64,000 nucleotides of DNA from CAWJMD01 sp963845675 (lineage in GTDB: Bacteria; Actinomycetota; Actinomycetes; Actinomycetales; CAWJMD01), in assembly GCA_963845675.1 (NCBI GenBank), contig CAWJSX010000001.1:868001-932000 (forward strand), read 5' to 3'. Positions 38,455-48,700 of this stretch are shown here, piece after piece. Position numbers and translations under genes: made by a program. How positions within the stretch are numbered: position 1 is the first letter of the stretch; each line of letters starts with the position of its first letter. Below the pieces are notes generated by a model. That model was not told the origin of the DNA, ran no database searches, and saw nothing but the letters and a program-made list of their open reading frames with translations.

Positions 38455-39440
38455 GTCGCGCCCGCTGGCAGCGGCGCGACGCGCGAGGTCGGCCATGCCC
38501 ACCAGACCGGCGAGCGGGCCGAGCTCGGCCTGCCGCACCCGGGCCGCAGGCCGGAAACCCCGACCCGTCAGGTGGCGTGAGAACGCCTGCCGTGCAGGGC
38601 CGAGCAGCATCTCGCCGGCCTCGGACACCCCGCCGCCCACGACGAAGGTGCCCGGGTCGAGAGCCGCCGCGAGGTTCGCCAGTCCCACACCGAGCCACTC
38701 GCCCACCTCCGCCAGCAGCTCGGTGGCCGTGGGGTCCCCGGCCTGCGCGGCGGCCGTCACCACGCTGCCGACCAGCGTCCGCGGGTCCCCGCCCGCGAGC
38801 GCCAGCATCTCGGCGGCGTTCGGCGACCCGGCCTCCGCGAGCTCGCGCGCCTCCCGCCCCAGGGCGTTGCCCGAGGCGTACTGCTCCCAGCAGCCCCGGT
38901 TGCCGCACTCGCAGCGCAGCCCGCCGGGCACGAGCACCATGTGGCCGAACTCGCCCGCGATGCCGTGGCGGCCGCGCTCCAACGCGGCCGTCCACGACGA
39001 TGCCCCCGCCGATGCCCGTTCCCAGGGTGACGCAGACCAGGTGGGACTCACCGCGGCCCGCACCGAAACGCCACTCGCGCCCAGGCGGCACCGTTGGCAT
39101 CGTTGTCGACCAGCACGGGTCGTCGCATCCGATCGGGACAGGGCGTCCCGCAACGGCTCTCGCCGCCAGGCCAGGTGCGGCGAGAAGAGGACGGTGGAGC
39201 CGTCGCTGGAGACGAACCCTGCCGCGCCGACGCCGACCGGCGCCCGCGGGTCGTCGTGCGCGCAGCTCGTCCACCACGGCGGCGATGGTGTCCTCGACGG
39301 CCACGACGTCACGGCCGGGGGTCGACCGCCGGGCCGTGGCCAGCGACCCGACCCTGCTGGTCGACGAGTCCGGCGACCACCTTGGTGCCGCCGATGTCGA
39401 CCCCGACGGCCAGTGGCGACCCGTCGAGGTCCTCAGGCAC
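38451..39440 (-). CDS. ROK-family sugar kinase/regulator-like protein 1 (five or six frame breaks)
   Basis: Begins GTG 39440, PLAVGVDIGGTKVVAGLVD (phosphate-binding DxGGT). The conserved course GVGAAGFVSSDGSTVLFSPHLAW, VLVDNDANGAAWAEWRFGAG, VTLGTGIGGGIVVDG, GEFGHMVLVPGG, the zinc site CECGNRGCWEQYASG and FVVGGGVSEAGE follows. Single extra bases near 39358, 39256, 39128, 39075 and 38993 break it. A sixth near the 3' end would bring a TGA at 38451-38453 into frame, overlapping the next GTG. It is a paralogue of the following gene and the stops and starts overlap. Confidence 0.72.
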
Positions 39441-40395
39441 CCGACACGTCGCGTGCGAGGTCGGCGGCACCGACCAGGCCGGCGTCGTTGCCGAGGGCGG
39501 CCACGACGATGTCTGCCAGCGGCCGGTGTCCCCGAGCGGTGAGGTGGTGGGCGAACGCCGTCCGGATGGGCTGCAGCAGAAGGTCGCCGGCCTGGCTGGC
39601 GCCTCCGCCGATCACCACGAGCTCGGGGTCGAGGACGGCCGCGAGGCTGGCGATGCCCTCGCCCACCCACCGTCCCAGCTCCTCCAGCAGCTCGACCGCG
39701 GCGGGGTCGCCCTCGTTGGCGGCATTCGTGACCAGCTGTCCCGTGATCAGGTCGGCCCGCCCTCCGGCGAGCTCGAGCAGGCGCAGGGCCGTGACGGCCC
39801 CGGACGCAGCCAGCTCACGGGCCTGGCTCGCCAACGCGTTGCCGGAGCCGTACTGCTCCCAGCAGCCCCGGTTGCCGCAGCCGCAGCGGCGCCCGTCCGG
39901 CACCACCCGCAGGTGGCCGATCTCGGCGGCCATGCCGAAGCCGCCGCGCAGCAGCCGACCGTCCACGACGATGCCGCCGCCGAGCCCGGTGCCGATCGTC
40001 ACGAGCACCATGTCGTCGGCCTTGCGGCCGGCGCCGAACCGGAACTCGCCCCAGGCCGCCGCGTTGGCGTCGTTCTCCACCGTCACCGGCAGGCCGGTCG
40101 CCGACATCACGCGGTCGCGCAGCGGCTCGTCCCGCCACGCGAGGTTGGGCGCGAACACGACGGTCGAGTGCGACTTGTCGACGAAGCCTGCGGCAGCGAC
40201 GCCGATAGCCGTGACCTCCTCGTCCCCGGTGCCCCCCGACCGCAGCTCGGTGACCATCTCGCGGATCGCCTCGACGATGCCGGCGGGGTCCTGACTGGGC
40301 GTGTCCCGTCGACCGCGTCGGACGATGGCACCGTCCTCGGTCACGACCGCCGCCGCGATCTTCGTTCCTCCGACGTCCACGCCGATGGTGTGCAT
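39433..40395 (-). CDS. glk: ROK-family glucokinase
   Basis: A 320-residue ATP-dependent sugar kinase, intact. The phosphate loop is IGVDVGGTKIAAAVV, the catalytic Asp is in TVENDANAAAW, the ATP site is VTIGTGLGGGIVVDG, and EIGH plus CGCGNRGCWEQYGSG form the zinc-binding glucose site. AGGAGG-like GGAGG lies five bases before ATG 40395. Glucose is the likely substrate from the E-x-GH and zinc motifs. It is the head of a tandem of two ROK genes. Confidence 0.87.
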   Translation of the reverse strand: MHTIGVDVGGTKIAAAVVTEDGAIVRRGRRDTPSQDPAGIVEAIREMVTELRSGGTGDEEVTAIGVAAAGFVDKSHSTVVFAPNLAWRDEPLRDRVMSATGLPVTVENDANAAAWGEFRFGAGRKADDMVLVTIGTGLGGGIVVDGRLLRGGFGMAAEIGHLRVVPDGRRCGCGNRGCWEQYGSGNALASQARELAASGAVTALRLLELAGGRADLITGQLVTNAANEGDPAAVELLEELGRWVGEGIASLAAVLDPELVVIGGGASQAGDLLLQPIRTAFAHHLTARGHRPLADIVVAALGNDAGLVGAADLARDVSGA

Positions 40396-40408
40396 GAGGT
40401 CCTCCGTC

Positions 40409-40801
40409 TCAGTCGGTGACGTCGATGTGCTCGGTCGTCGAGGGGGCCGGACCGCCCCCGCGGCCGCCCGGGTCGGCGCGGTCGGCGCGGTCCGTCGGGT
40501 CGCCGTGGCCGGGGCGGGTGCGGGGGCCCTGGTCGGAGGCGAGCGCCGAGAACGCCGCCACGAGAGCGCTCGTCGCCTCAGCGAGGTGGCCGACCACCTC
40601 GGGCCGCGCCTGGCCGAGCCGGGCGATCGCCTGGCAGACCGGGCAGACCCCGCAGGTCTGTGGCAGGTGCTCCTCGGGTCCGGTGGGCCCGGCGGCGGGT
40701 GCCCCCCGGGTCCACGCCGCAGCCGCCTGCTGCAGCGACGCGAAGAGGCGCTCCGCCTCCTCTCCCACGCTCCCGGGTCGGGCCTGGCCCCCCGCGCTCA
40801 C
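40409..40801 (-). CDS. Hypothetical protein with CxxC motif, coupled to the ArsA-like ATPase
   Basis: A 130-residue protein that is not recognised. Helical N-terminal half (VGEEAERLFASLQQAAAAW), a CGVCPVCQAIARL cysteine motif near residue 55, a second helix (HLAEATSALVAAFSALAS) and a disordered acidic tail. GTG 40801 overlaps the stop of the ArsA-like gene. The same neighbour type occurs downstream of ArsA-like genes in other actinobacteria, from memory. Confidence 0.7.
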   Translation of the reverse strand: MSAGGQARPGSVGEEAERLFASLQQAAAAWTRGAPAAGPTGPEEHLPQTCGVCPVCQAIARLGQARPEVVGHLAEATSALVAAFSALASDQGPRTRPGHGDPTDRADRADPGGRGGGPAPSTTEHIDVTD

Positions 40802-42026
40802 AGCGGCCGCCACAGGGCCGGGTCCGGCTCGAACCGCACGCGGAGCACGCCCTCCCGCAGGGACGCACCCACGACCCGGCAGCGCCGCAGGGCGCTCGGG
40901 AGGCTGAGGACGCGACGGCTGTGGCCGACGGTCACGACGAGGTCGTCGCCACGCCGGGCCAGGTCGAGGGCGCCCCTGTCGGCCAGCGGGAGCCGCAGCA
41001 CCAGCACCAGGTCGTCGCCGCTGCGCTCGACCGCCAGGGCCGGTGGCACGCGCGACCACCTCGAAGGGGTCGACGTCCTCCCCCGCGCCAGCGGCGTCGT
41101 AGAGCCCGGCGGCGAGCTCGGCGAGCGCGTCGGCGCCCACAGGCTCGGTGACCGTGACGGGGGCACTCGAGGAGGGCGACGGAGCCGAACGACTCGCGCG
41201 CCGCCTCGAGCACGTCGCGCTCCCGTCGGGCCCTCGCGGCGCGCCAGGGGTCGTCCCCGTCCGGCACCAGCCGGTTCACGACGCACCCGTCGACGGGGTA
41301 GCCGAAGAGAGCGAGGGCGGTCAGGGTGCGCCTCGCCTCGGCCAGCACGACCGACTCGGCGGTCAGCACCAGTCTCACGCTCGTCGCGGGAGACGTCAGG
41401 ACGTCACGGACGTCGGCCAGCTCGCCCGCGAGACGGCGCAGGGCGGACAGGACGGGATCGCCGGCACCGGACCCTACGAGGCCGGACCGCATGGCTCGGG
41501 CGACGCGACGCCCCACCGGTACGGCGCGCGAGAGGTATCCCGACAGCGCCTCGGGCAGGGCGAGCAGGCGCAGCGTCTCGGCGGTGGGTGCGCAGTCGAC
41601 GACGACCAGGTCCCACCGTCCGGCGCGCACCTGGTCGCGCAGCTCGAGCAGCGCCAGCACCTCCTCGGCCGCCGGCAGGACCGTCATCTCCTCCGCGGCG
41701 GCGGGGTCGACGCCCAGCTCGTCCAGCGCCTCGAGCAGGGACTGCTGCACGGTCCGCCAGTGCTGCTCGAGACGCACGCGCGGGTCCACCTGCTGGGCGT
41801 AGAGACCTGGCTCCACCTCGGTCGGCTCCGGACCCAGCGGGTGGCCGAGGGCGTCGCCGAGGGAGTGTGCCGCGTCCGTCGACAGCACGAGGGTCTTGCG
41901 TCCGCCCCGCGCGGCGTGCACGGCGGTCGCGGCCGCCACCGTCGTCTTGCCGACGCCGCCCTTGCCCGTGAACAGCAGGGTGCGCGGGACGTCACCCGCC
42001 GGGGCGGCGGAGGCCGAGGCCGTCAT
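40798..42026 (-). CDS. ArsA/GET3-family ATPase (two frame breaks)
   Basis: P-loop ATPase of about 409 residues. Deviant Walker A FTGKGGVGKTTVAAATAVHAA at residue 18, STDAAHSLGDALG (switch/A-loop), VVDCAPTAETLRLLALPEAL, and a C-terminal HSP20-like beta domain (DDLVLVLRLPLADRG...RRCRVVGASLREGVLRV). Extra bases near 41160 and 41048 interrupt the last third. Corresponds by position to M. tuberculosis Rv2184c. The partner or cargo is unknown, and arsenite export is unlikely without an ArsB neighbour. Confidence 0.82.
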
Positions 42027-42030
42027 GCGG

Positions 42031-42483
42031 TCACGCGGACCGCGAGCTCTCGACGCGGCGGGTGAGCTCCTTGAGGGCCGTGTCGATGATGACCTTCTCG
42101 GCCTTGCGCTTGAGCATGCCGAGCATCGGGATCTTCACGTCGACGCCCAGCCGGTAGGTGACGGTGGTGCCCTCGCTGTCGGCTGCGAGCTCGTAGGAGC
42201 CGTCGAGCTTCTTGATCACGTCGGCCTCGACGAGCGTCCAGGACACCGTCCCGGTGCCGGTCCTGGTGACCTGCCACGTGTAGTCGAGGACGTACGTGTC
42301 CTTGATCGGGCCCTGGTCGACGACGAACCTGGCCCGGGTCGGACGGCCCGCACGCTGCGTCAGCACCTCGACCTCCTTCACGCCGCCCGCCCACTCCGGA
42401 TACGACTCGAGGTCGGCGATCACGGCGAGCACGTCGGCCGGCTCAGCGGCCACGGACGTGCTGGACTCGGTGCTCTCGGCCAT
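42031..42483 (-). CDS. SRPBCC (START/polyketide cyclase-like) protein
   Basis: A 150-residue single-domain lipid- or ligand-binding fold. It shows VLAVIADLESYPEWAGGVKEVEVL near the start, WTLVEADVIKKLDGSYEL in the beta sheet and the long C-terminal helix EKVIIDTALKELTRRVE. ATG at 42483 is preferred over an upstream start because it gives the family length. It lies four bases before the ArsA-like gene, as in M. tuberculosis Rv2185c-Rv2184c. The ligand is unknown. Confidence 0.82.
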   Translation of the reverse strand: MAESTESSTSVAAEPADVLAVIADLESYPEWAGGVKEVEVLTQRAGRPTRARFVVDQGPIKDTYVLDYTWQVTRTGTGTVSWTLVEADVIKKLDGSYELAADSEGTTVTYRLGVDVKIPMLGMLKRKAEKVIIDTALKELTRRVESSRSA

Positions 42484-42575
42484 GCGCGATCTCCAGGTGC
42501 TGGTCGTGTGCTCGCCGGTCACCGGCGCGGAGGCAGGCTACCGCCGTCCGTCGCACGCGGCGCGCGACTCCCCCC

Positions 42576-43061
42576 TCAGAGGAGGAGGCCGAGCAGGCCG
42601 AGCAGGCCGAGACCCAGCGCGGAGAGCAGCACGAGGCCGACGGCGACGACGGCGACGCGCACCCCCGTGTTGGACAGCGCGGCCGTGAACCCGGCCCCCC
42701 CGCGCCGCCCGGAGCGGCTGGTGGCGGCGAGACCGGCGAGCATCCGGTCCGCCTCCGCGGCGGTCCTCGCATCCGGCTCCGCACCCGCCAGGTGGCCGGC
42801 CCTCCCGTCGCCGTGGTCCGACCTCGAGGTCGGCTCCTCCGTCCCGGCCAGAGGCTCCCTCCCGGCCACATGCTCCGTCCCGGTCCCAGGCTCAGTCCCT
42901 GCCTCGGGCTCCGGCTCGGCCGACGCGATCGGCGTGTAGCACTGTGCGCACCACGCGATCCCCGGCGCGAGGCGGGCGTGACAGTGCGCACAGCGCGCCT
43001 CGTCGCCGCCCTGTCGGTGGGTCGGCTGCTCGGGTGACCCTGGGCCGGTGTCAGTCATCAT
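42576..43061 (-). CDS. Small zinc-ribbon membrane protein
   Basis: About 161 residues. An N-terminal zinc ribbon is formed by CAHCHARL and CAQCYTP. The middle is a Glu/Gly/Thr/Pro-rich disordered segment with short repeats. A C-terminal hydrophobic helix, VAVVAVGLVLLSALGLGLLGLLGLLL, ends the protein. Starts at 43061, 43058 or 43073 are all possible. Corresponds by position to M. tuberculosis Rv2186c. Function unknown. Confidence 0.65.
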   Translation of the reverse strand: MMTDTGPGSPEQPTHRQGGDEARCAHCHARLAPGIAWCAQCYTPIASAEPEPEAGTEPGTGTEHVAGREPLAGTEEPTSRSDHGDGRAGHLAGAEPDARTAAEADRMLAGLAATSRSGRRGGAGFTAALSNTGVRVAVVAVGLVLLSALGLGLLGLLGLLL

Positions 43062-43246
43062 CACGTCCCTCATCGGTCCTCGGCGCCACGGTCTTGACCG
43101 CCGTCGCCCCCCGGGTACCAGCAGGGCCTCAGCGTGGCAGAGCAGGACGGGACACGCCCCCGAGCGGGCCGTCCCACCACTCCCGCCAGCGCGTACCGCC
43201 CAGTAGGGTCGAGAGCGGACCCTCTCCCTGAACGACAGGAGCCCCC

Positions 43247-45034
43247 GTGCGCGACAGCACCGTCCCCGCCCTCGTCGAGGTCGACCCGTCGTGGAACATC
43301 ACCGACCTGGTCGTGCGCAACGCCACCGAACGTCCGGCTGCGGTCGCCTACCGGCGGTCGGTGGACGGCAGGTGGCAGGACGTCACCTGCGCCGACTTCC
43401 TCGCCGAGGCCAGCGCGCTGGCCAAGGGACTGGTGGCCGCCGGGGTCGAACCGGGCGACCGGGTCGGGCTGATGTCGCGGACCCGCTACGAGTGGACGCT
43501 CACGGACGTGGCGATCTGGTTCGCCGGGGCCGTGACCGTGCCGGTGTACGAGACCTCCTCGTCCGACCAGGTCGAGTGGGTGCTGAGCGACGCCGGTGCG
43601 GTCGCGGTGGTCGTCGAGACGAGTCAGCAGAGCGCGACGGTCGACGCGCTGCGTGACCGCGTGCCCACCCTGAGGCACTGCTGGCAGATCGACGGCGGCG
43701 GCCTCGACACGCTGACCGAGCGGGGAGCCGACGTCACCGACCCCGACCTGGAGGAGCGCCGCAGTCGCAGCGGTCTCGACGACCTGGCGACGATCATCTA
43801 CACGTCGGGCACGACGGGGCGGCCCAAGGGGTGCGAGCTCACTCACGGCAACTTCGTCGTGCTCAGCTCGAACGCCGCCGCCCGACTCACCCAGGTCCTG
43901 AACACCGACGGGGCGAGCACCCTGCTCTTCCTGCCGCTGGCCCACGTGTTCGCGCGGTTCATCCAGATGCTCTGCATCGCCAGCAACACGACGCTGGGGC
44001 ACTCGGCCGACATCAAGACGCTCGTCCCCGACCTCGCGGCCTTCCGGCCGACGTTCATCCTCGCCGTGCCCCGGGTCTTCGAGAAGATCTACAACTCGGC
44101 CGAGCAGAAGGCCGAGGCCGGGGGCAGGGGCTCGGTCTTCCAGCGTGCCGCCGACACCGCGATCGAGTGGAGCCGGGCGCAGGACTCGGGGTCGGTCGGC
44201 CTGGGTCTGCGTCTGCGGCACGCGCTGTTCGACCGCCTCGTGTACCCCAAGGTCCGCGACGCGCTCGGGGGGCGCACCGAGTACGCCGTCTCCGGCGGCG
44301 CTGCCCTCGGGGAGCGGCTCGGTCACTTCTTCCGCGGTATCGGGCTGACCGTGCTCGAGGGGTACGGGCTCACCGAGACGACGGCCCCGGCCAGCGTCAA
44401 CGTGCCTGAGCGCACGAAGATCGGCACCGTCGGGCCACAGCTTCCCGGCAACTCCGTGCGCATCGCGGACGACGGCGAGGTCCTGCTCAGGGGCCCGCAC
44501 GTCTTCCGGGGGTACTGGAACAACCCCGAGGCGACCGCGTCCGCGATCGTCGACGGCTGGTTCCACACCGGCGACCTGGGCGCCCTGGACGACGACGGCT
44601 ACCTCAGCATCACCGGCCGCAAGAAGGAGATCCTCGTCACCGCCGGGGGCAAGAACGTGGCGCCGGCCGTCCTGGAGGACCGCCTGCGCGCCCACCCGCT
44701 CGTCAGCCAGTGCATCGTCGTCGGCGACGGCAAGCCCTTCATCGCCGCGCTGATCACGATCGACGAGGACATGCTGCCCGCCTGGCTGTCGAACAACGGG
44801 ATCGAGGCGATGGACGTGCCCGCCGCCGCCAAGCACGAGAAGGTGCTCGAGGCCCTGCAGGGCGCGGTCGACGACGCCAACAAGGCGGTCTCGAAGGCCG
44901 AGTCGATCCGCAAGTTCGAGGTGCTGGACAGCGACTTCACCATCGAGTCGGGCCACCTGACACCGTCCCTCAAGCTCAAGCGCTCCGTGGTCATGGACGA
45001 GTACGCGGAGGCCGTGGAGCGGCTCTACGCCTGA
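43247..45034 (+). CDS. Long-chain fatty-acid-CoA ligase (FadD15-like)
   Basis: Acyl-adenylating enzyme of 595 residues. AMP motif IIYTSGTTGRPKGCELTHGN near residue 185, GYGLTETTAP near 370, GDLGALDDDGYLSITGRKKEI and the C-terminal domain with GGKNVAPAVLED. GTG start with AGGAG five bases upstream. Intact. It activates long-chain fatty acids for lipid synthesis or degradation by family. The position matches Rv2187 (fadD15), divergent from the SRPBCC and ArsA genes and beside the PimB-like gene. Confidence 0.92.
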   Translation: MRDSTVPALVEVDPSWNITDLVVRNATERPAAVAYRRSVDGRWQDVTCADFLAEASALAKGLVAAGVEPGDRVGLMSRTRYEWTLTDVAIWFAGAVTVPVYETSSSDQVEWVLSDAGAVAVVVETSQQSATVDALRDRVPTLRHCWQIDGGGLDTLTERGADVTDPDLEERRSRSGLDDLATIIYTSGTTGRPKGCELTHGNFVVLSSNAAARLTQVLNTDGASTLLFLPLAHVFARFIQMLCIASNTTLGHSADIKTLVPDLAAFRPTFILAVPRVFEKIYNSAEQKAEAGGRGSVFQRAADTAIEWSRAQDSGSVGLGLRLRHALFDRLVYPKVRDALGGRTEYAVSGGAALGERLGHFFRGIGLTVLEGYGLTETTAPASVNVPERTKIGTVGPQLPGNSVRIADDGEVLLRGPHVFRGYWNNPEATASAIVDGWFHTGDLGALDDDGYLSITGRKKEILVTAGGKNVAPAVLEDRLRAHPLVSQCIVVGDGKPFIAALITIDEDMLPAWLSNNGIEAMDVPAAAKHEKVLEALQGAVDDANKAVSKAESIRKFEVLDSDFTIESGHLTPSLKLKRSVVMDEYAEAVERLYA

Positions 45035-45082
45035 TCGGCCGTCCGCCTGACAGCCCGCGCCACAGCGGGTGACACTGGACGC

Positions 45083-45868
45083 GTGACCAGCTCCCCGCCG
45101 CGCGCCGGCAGACGCGCCGGCGACGACGCGGAGAGCGAGGTCCGCGACCTCGGCACCGCTGCCGTGGTCGTCGACGACCTGCGCGTGCGGTTCGCCGACA
45201 TCGAGGCCGTCCGTGGCGTCGACCTCGTCGTCCAGCCCGGGCAGTCCCTCGCGCTCGTCGGACGCAACGGGGCAGGCAAGTCGACCACCCTCAAGGTGCT
45301 CGCAGGCGTGATCCCCGCGTCGTCGGGCGGCATCCGGCTGGCGGGCGTCGACGCTGTCCGCGACCCGACGGCCGCGAAGGCCGTGACGGGCTACTGCCCC
45401 GACGTGGGAGGGCTGATCCCGCGGGCCACGCCGTGGGAGCACCTGCAGCTGGCTGCACGCGTGCGCGGGATGGACCGCGAGGGCCCGGCGTGGCGCCGAC
45501 GGGCACAGGACCTCCTCGAGCAGTTCGAGCTCGGTGCCGCCGCCCACCGCGTCTGCTCCGGCTTCAGCCACGGCATGTCGCGGCGCCTGTCGGTGCTGCT
45601 CGCCGGTTTCCACCGTCCGCCCGTCCTCCTGCTGGACGAGCCGTTCGACGGCGTGGACCCCCTGGGGGTCGACGCGACGCTGCAGCTCGTGGACGACGCG
45701 CGCCGCGACGGGGCGGCCGTCCTGGTCTCGACCCACCTGCTCGACCTGGCCGTCCGCTGCTGCACCGAGGCCGTGGTGCTGCGGGGCGGGGAGGTCGTGG
45801 CCGCCACGCCGGCGGACACGTTGCGGGGTGACGCCGGCGCGCAGCGGTACCGGGACCTGCTGAGGTGA
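45083..45868 (+). CDS. ABC transporter ATP-binding protein
   Basis: A 261-residue ATPase subunit. Walker A GRNGAGKST, signature FSHGMSRRLSVLLAG (an SHGMS variant of LSGGQ), Walker B VLLLDEPFDGVDP, switch region VSTHLLDLAVR. It precedes a multi-pass membrane protein with a GTGA overlap, so together they form one exporter-type system. Substrate unknown. The first 25 residues are charged and variable. Confidence 0.87.
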   Translation: MTSSPPRAGRRAGDDAESEVRDLGTAAVVVDDLRVRFADIEAVRGVDLVVQPGQSLALVGRNGAGKSTTLKVLAGVIPASSGGIRLAGVDAVRDPTAAKAVTGYCPDVGGLIPRATPWEHLQLAARVRGMDREGPAWRRRAQDLLEQFELGAAAHRVCSGFSHGMSRRLSVLLAGFHRPPVLLLDEPFDGVDPLGVDATLQLVDDARRDGAAVLVSTHLLDLAVRCCTEAVVLRGGEVVAATPADTLRGDAGAQRYRDLLR

Positions 45869-47509
45869 CGACATCTCCCGTGACGGCGCCGCCGACAGCG
45901 ACGGCGTCCCCCCTCGGGACGTCGGTCCCCGCCACCTCACAGGTGGCCGCGCTGCTCTCGCTCCGTTGGGGTCTGCTGCGCGGCCCTCGACGGCCTCTCC
46001 TCGTCGCGGGAGTCGCCGTGGTGGCCGCCCTCGGACCGCTGCTGGTCGCGCTGGGCGCCTGGGCCGTCCCTCACCTGCCGTTCGCGCGGCGCACCGAGGC
46101 GGTCGAGCTGCTGCCGACCGCGTACCTGGTGCTCGCCGTCGGGCTCGTCGTCGCCGCGGTGGCGTCGTCCGGCGGCCGGGAGCTGATCGGTCGGGACGAG
46201 CTGGTCGCCTACCCCCTGTCCCCCACCGCCGACCACCTCGGGGCGCTGCTCCTCGCGCCCCTCAACCTGGCCTGGCTGCTGCAGACCCTGGCCCTCGGGC
46301 TCGTGACAGGCGTCGCGGCGGGAACGGAGGCGGGCCGGTCACTGGGCCTCGCCCCCGGATCCTCTCTGCCCCCCGCCGCGTGGTGGGGCGTCGCGATCGC
46401 CGGCGCAGTGACCGCCGCCTGGGTGCTCGTCGTGACGGCCGTCGCACAGGCAGCGGCCTGGGTGGTCGAGGTCGTGCGGACGCTGCCCCGGGGCCGGTGG
46501 TGGCTGCGAGGCACCGGAGCAGCCGCCGCAGGGGCCCTCGTGCTGTGGTTCGACGTCGACCGGGTGGTCCGTCTCCTCGACCGCACACCCACGGCGCGCG
46601 TGACCGACCAGGCACTTGCCGCAGCTGCGGGCGACACCCTCGCCGGGGTGTCAGCCGTCGGCTGGCTGGCACTGGCGACCCTGCTGGCCGGGGCGCTCGG
46701 GGCGTGGCTGTGCGGCCTGCTGGCGCGACGGCCCGGGCGCGAGCTGGCGCGCCACGAGACACGCCGCTACGTCACCCGACCGCTGCCTGCGGCCGGTGCC
46801 GTCCTGGCCGACGTGCGGGCCTGGCGGCGGCTCGACTGGGCGTCGGTCCATCGCTCCGCGCCCCTGCGGCGTGGCCTGCTGGTCCTGCTGGTCACGCCCG
46901 CCCTCGGTGGTCTCGTCGCGCGGATGGCCGCGACCGACCTGGTCCTGCTCACCGCCGTCGTCGCCTCCGGGGCGGGACTCCTCTTCGGGGTCAACGCCTT
47001 CGCGCTCGACGGCACCGGGCGCGACGTGGCGCGCGTCGCTGCCGATGCCGCCACGGACCTGGGTGCTGGCTCGTGCACTCGTGCTCACCGAGCTGGTCGG
47101 CCTCACGGCCGTGGTCGCCACCTCCGCCGCGATGGTCTGGGCCACCGGGCCTCTCACCCCGACGACGCTGGTCGCGACGGCGATGGCGGTGCTGACGATG
47201 ACCGGGCAGGTGGTCGCGCGCTGCCTGCGCTGGTCGACCACCCGACCGCACGGCGCCCCGCTGCGCTCCCCCCGCGACTCCCCCGCGCCTCCCGGGGCGA
47301 TGGCCTCGTACTCGGCCCAGCTCGTGCTGGCGACGATCTGGGTCGGCGTCGTCCTGTCCGTCGTCGCCCGCTCGCCGTGGGTGCTCCTGCCGGTGCTGGT
47401 GTGCCTCCCGTCGCTCGCTCTGACCACGGTCAGCATCAGGGCGAGCCTGGCGAGGTGGGACGACCCGGGGGTACGGGCGGCCGTGGTGGACACGGTCGCC
47501 CGCGGCTGA
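45865..47509 (+). CDS. ABC transporter membrane protein (frame break near 47061)
   Basis: About 548 residues with more than ten hydrophobic segments (LLVAGVAVVAALGPLLVALG, AYLVLAVGLVVAAVASS, LLAGALGAWLCGLLARR and others). No catalytic motif, as is typical for ABC-2-like permeases of this size. One extra base near 47061 breaks the frame. The true course continues WVLARALVLTELVGLTAVVA to the stop at 47509. Partner of the ATPase just upstream. Substrate unknown. Confidence 0.72.
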
Positions 47510-47531
47510 CGACGGAGTCCGTGCCGGGACC

Positions 47532-48682
47532 CTACGGAGCGGTCCCGCCCGCGAGCAGCTCCTGCAGGACCGTCGCCTGCGCCTCCCAGCCCCACTGCTC
47601 CATCACCCACGAGCGTCCGCGGATGCCCATCTCCTCGGCCAGCTGCTTGTCGGTCAGCAGCTGGGCGACACGGGTCGCCACCTCGTGCGGCGACCGCCCG
47701 TCCACGACGAACCCGTTCTCGCCGTCCAGCACGGCGTCCGGTGCGCCGCCCGAGTCGCCGGCCACGACGGGCAGCCCGGTGGCCGCGGCCTCGAGGTAGC
47801 AGATGCCGAGCGCCTCGGGCTCCAGTCCGCCGCGCCGCGTACGCGTGGGCATGCAGAAGACGTCACCCGCGTCGTAGTACGCCGGGGTCTCGTGCCAGGG
47901 CACGCGTCCGGCGAGGACGACGTGCTCCTGCAGGCCCGAGGCAGCCGACCAGCTTCTCGACCGCGGGACGGTACGGGCCGTCACCGACCAGGAGGAGGGC
48001 GGCGTCCGGCACCTGGCGGCGGATCTCGGGAAGGGCCCGGACGAGCACGTCCTGGCCCTTGCGAGCCACCATGCGCGAGACGCAGACCACCACCGGCCGG
48101 TCGCCCAGCCGGTGCCGCTCCCGCACGCTGGGGCCGCCGGCGCCGGGGTGGAAGTGCCGGTGGTCGACCCCCGGCGTGAGCTGGCGCATGCGGCCCCGCG
48201 CGGCCGCCGTGAACGACGCCGAGATACGTCGCCGGCAGTAGTCGCCCAGGTACGTGACCACGTCGTTGCGCTCGCCGATGGCGCGCATCACCGGTCGTGT
48301 GAAGGGCACTGTCGCCCACCAGATCTCGTGCCCGTGGGTCGTCGCGACCGTGCGTCGGACGCCGGCCGCCCGTAGGGATGGTGCCATCAGGCCGAGGGGG
48401 GCGGCGGCGCCGAACCACACGCGGTCGCACCCGAAGGTGCGTGCCGTCCGGGCGACCCGGCGCGTGATGGCCGGGGTCGGCACCATCAGCCGGGACGGGT
48501 CGCGCACCACCTCGAAGTCGAGCCCGGCGTCGAACGCGGCGTCACCGCGCTGGCGGGCGGTGTGGACCACGACCTGGTCCGCGGGGCAGCAGGCGAGCCA
48601 TCGCGAGGACGAAGGACTCGATACCGCCCGTGCGGGGCGGGAAGTCGTTGGTGACGATGAGCGTGCGACCCGGGGACGGCAT
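47532..48682 (-). CDS. GT4 glycosyltransferase, PimB-like mannosyltransferase (two frame breaks)
   Basis: About 382 residues of the GT-B fold. N-terminus MPSPGRTLIVTNDFPPRTGGIESF, acceptor loop ATTHGHEIWW, C-terminal nucleotide site VSRMVARKGQDVLVRALPEI and the E-x7-E motif EPEALGICYLEAAATGLPVV. Extra bases near 48591 (after ARLLP) and 47943 (after VEKL) split the frame. By position and motif it matches Rv2188c (PimB'), which adds mannose to phosphatidylinositol mannoside. Donor and acceptor are inferred. Confidence 0.8.
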
Positions 48683-48700
48683 GGCGACGACCCTAGGGCG

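Noticed and set aside
43070..45940. Minus-strand 956-codon frame opposite fadD
   Set aside because: Antisense to a conserved acyl-CoA ligase, with low-complexity shadow composition.
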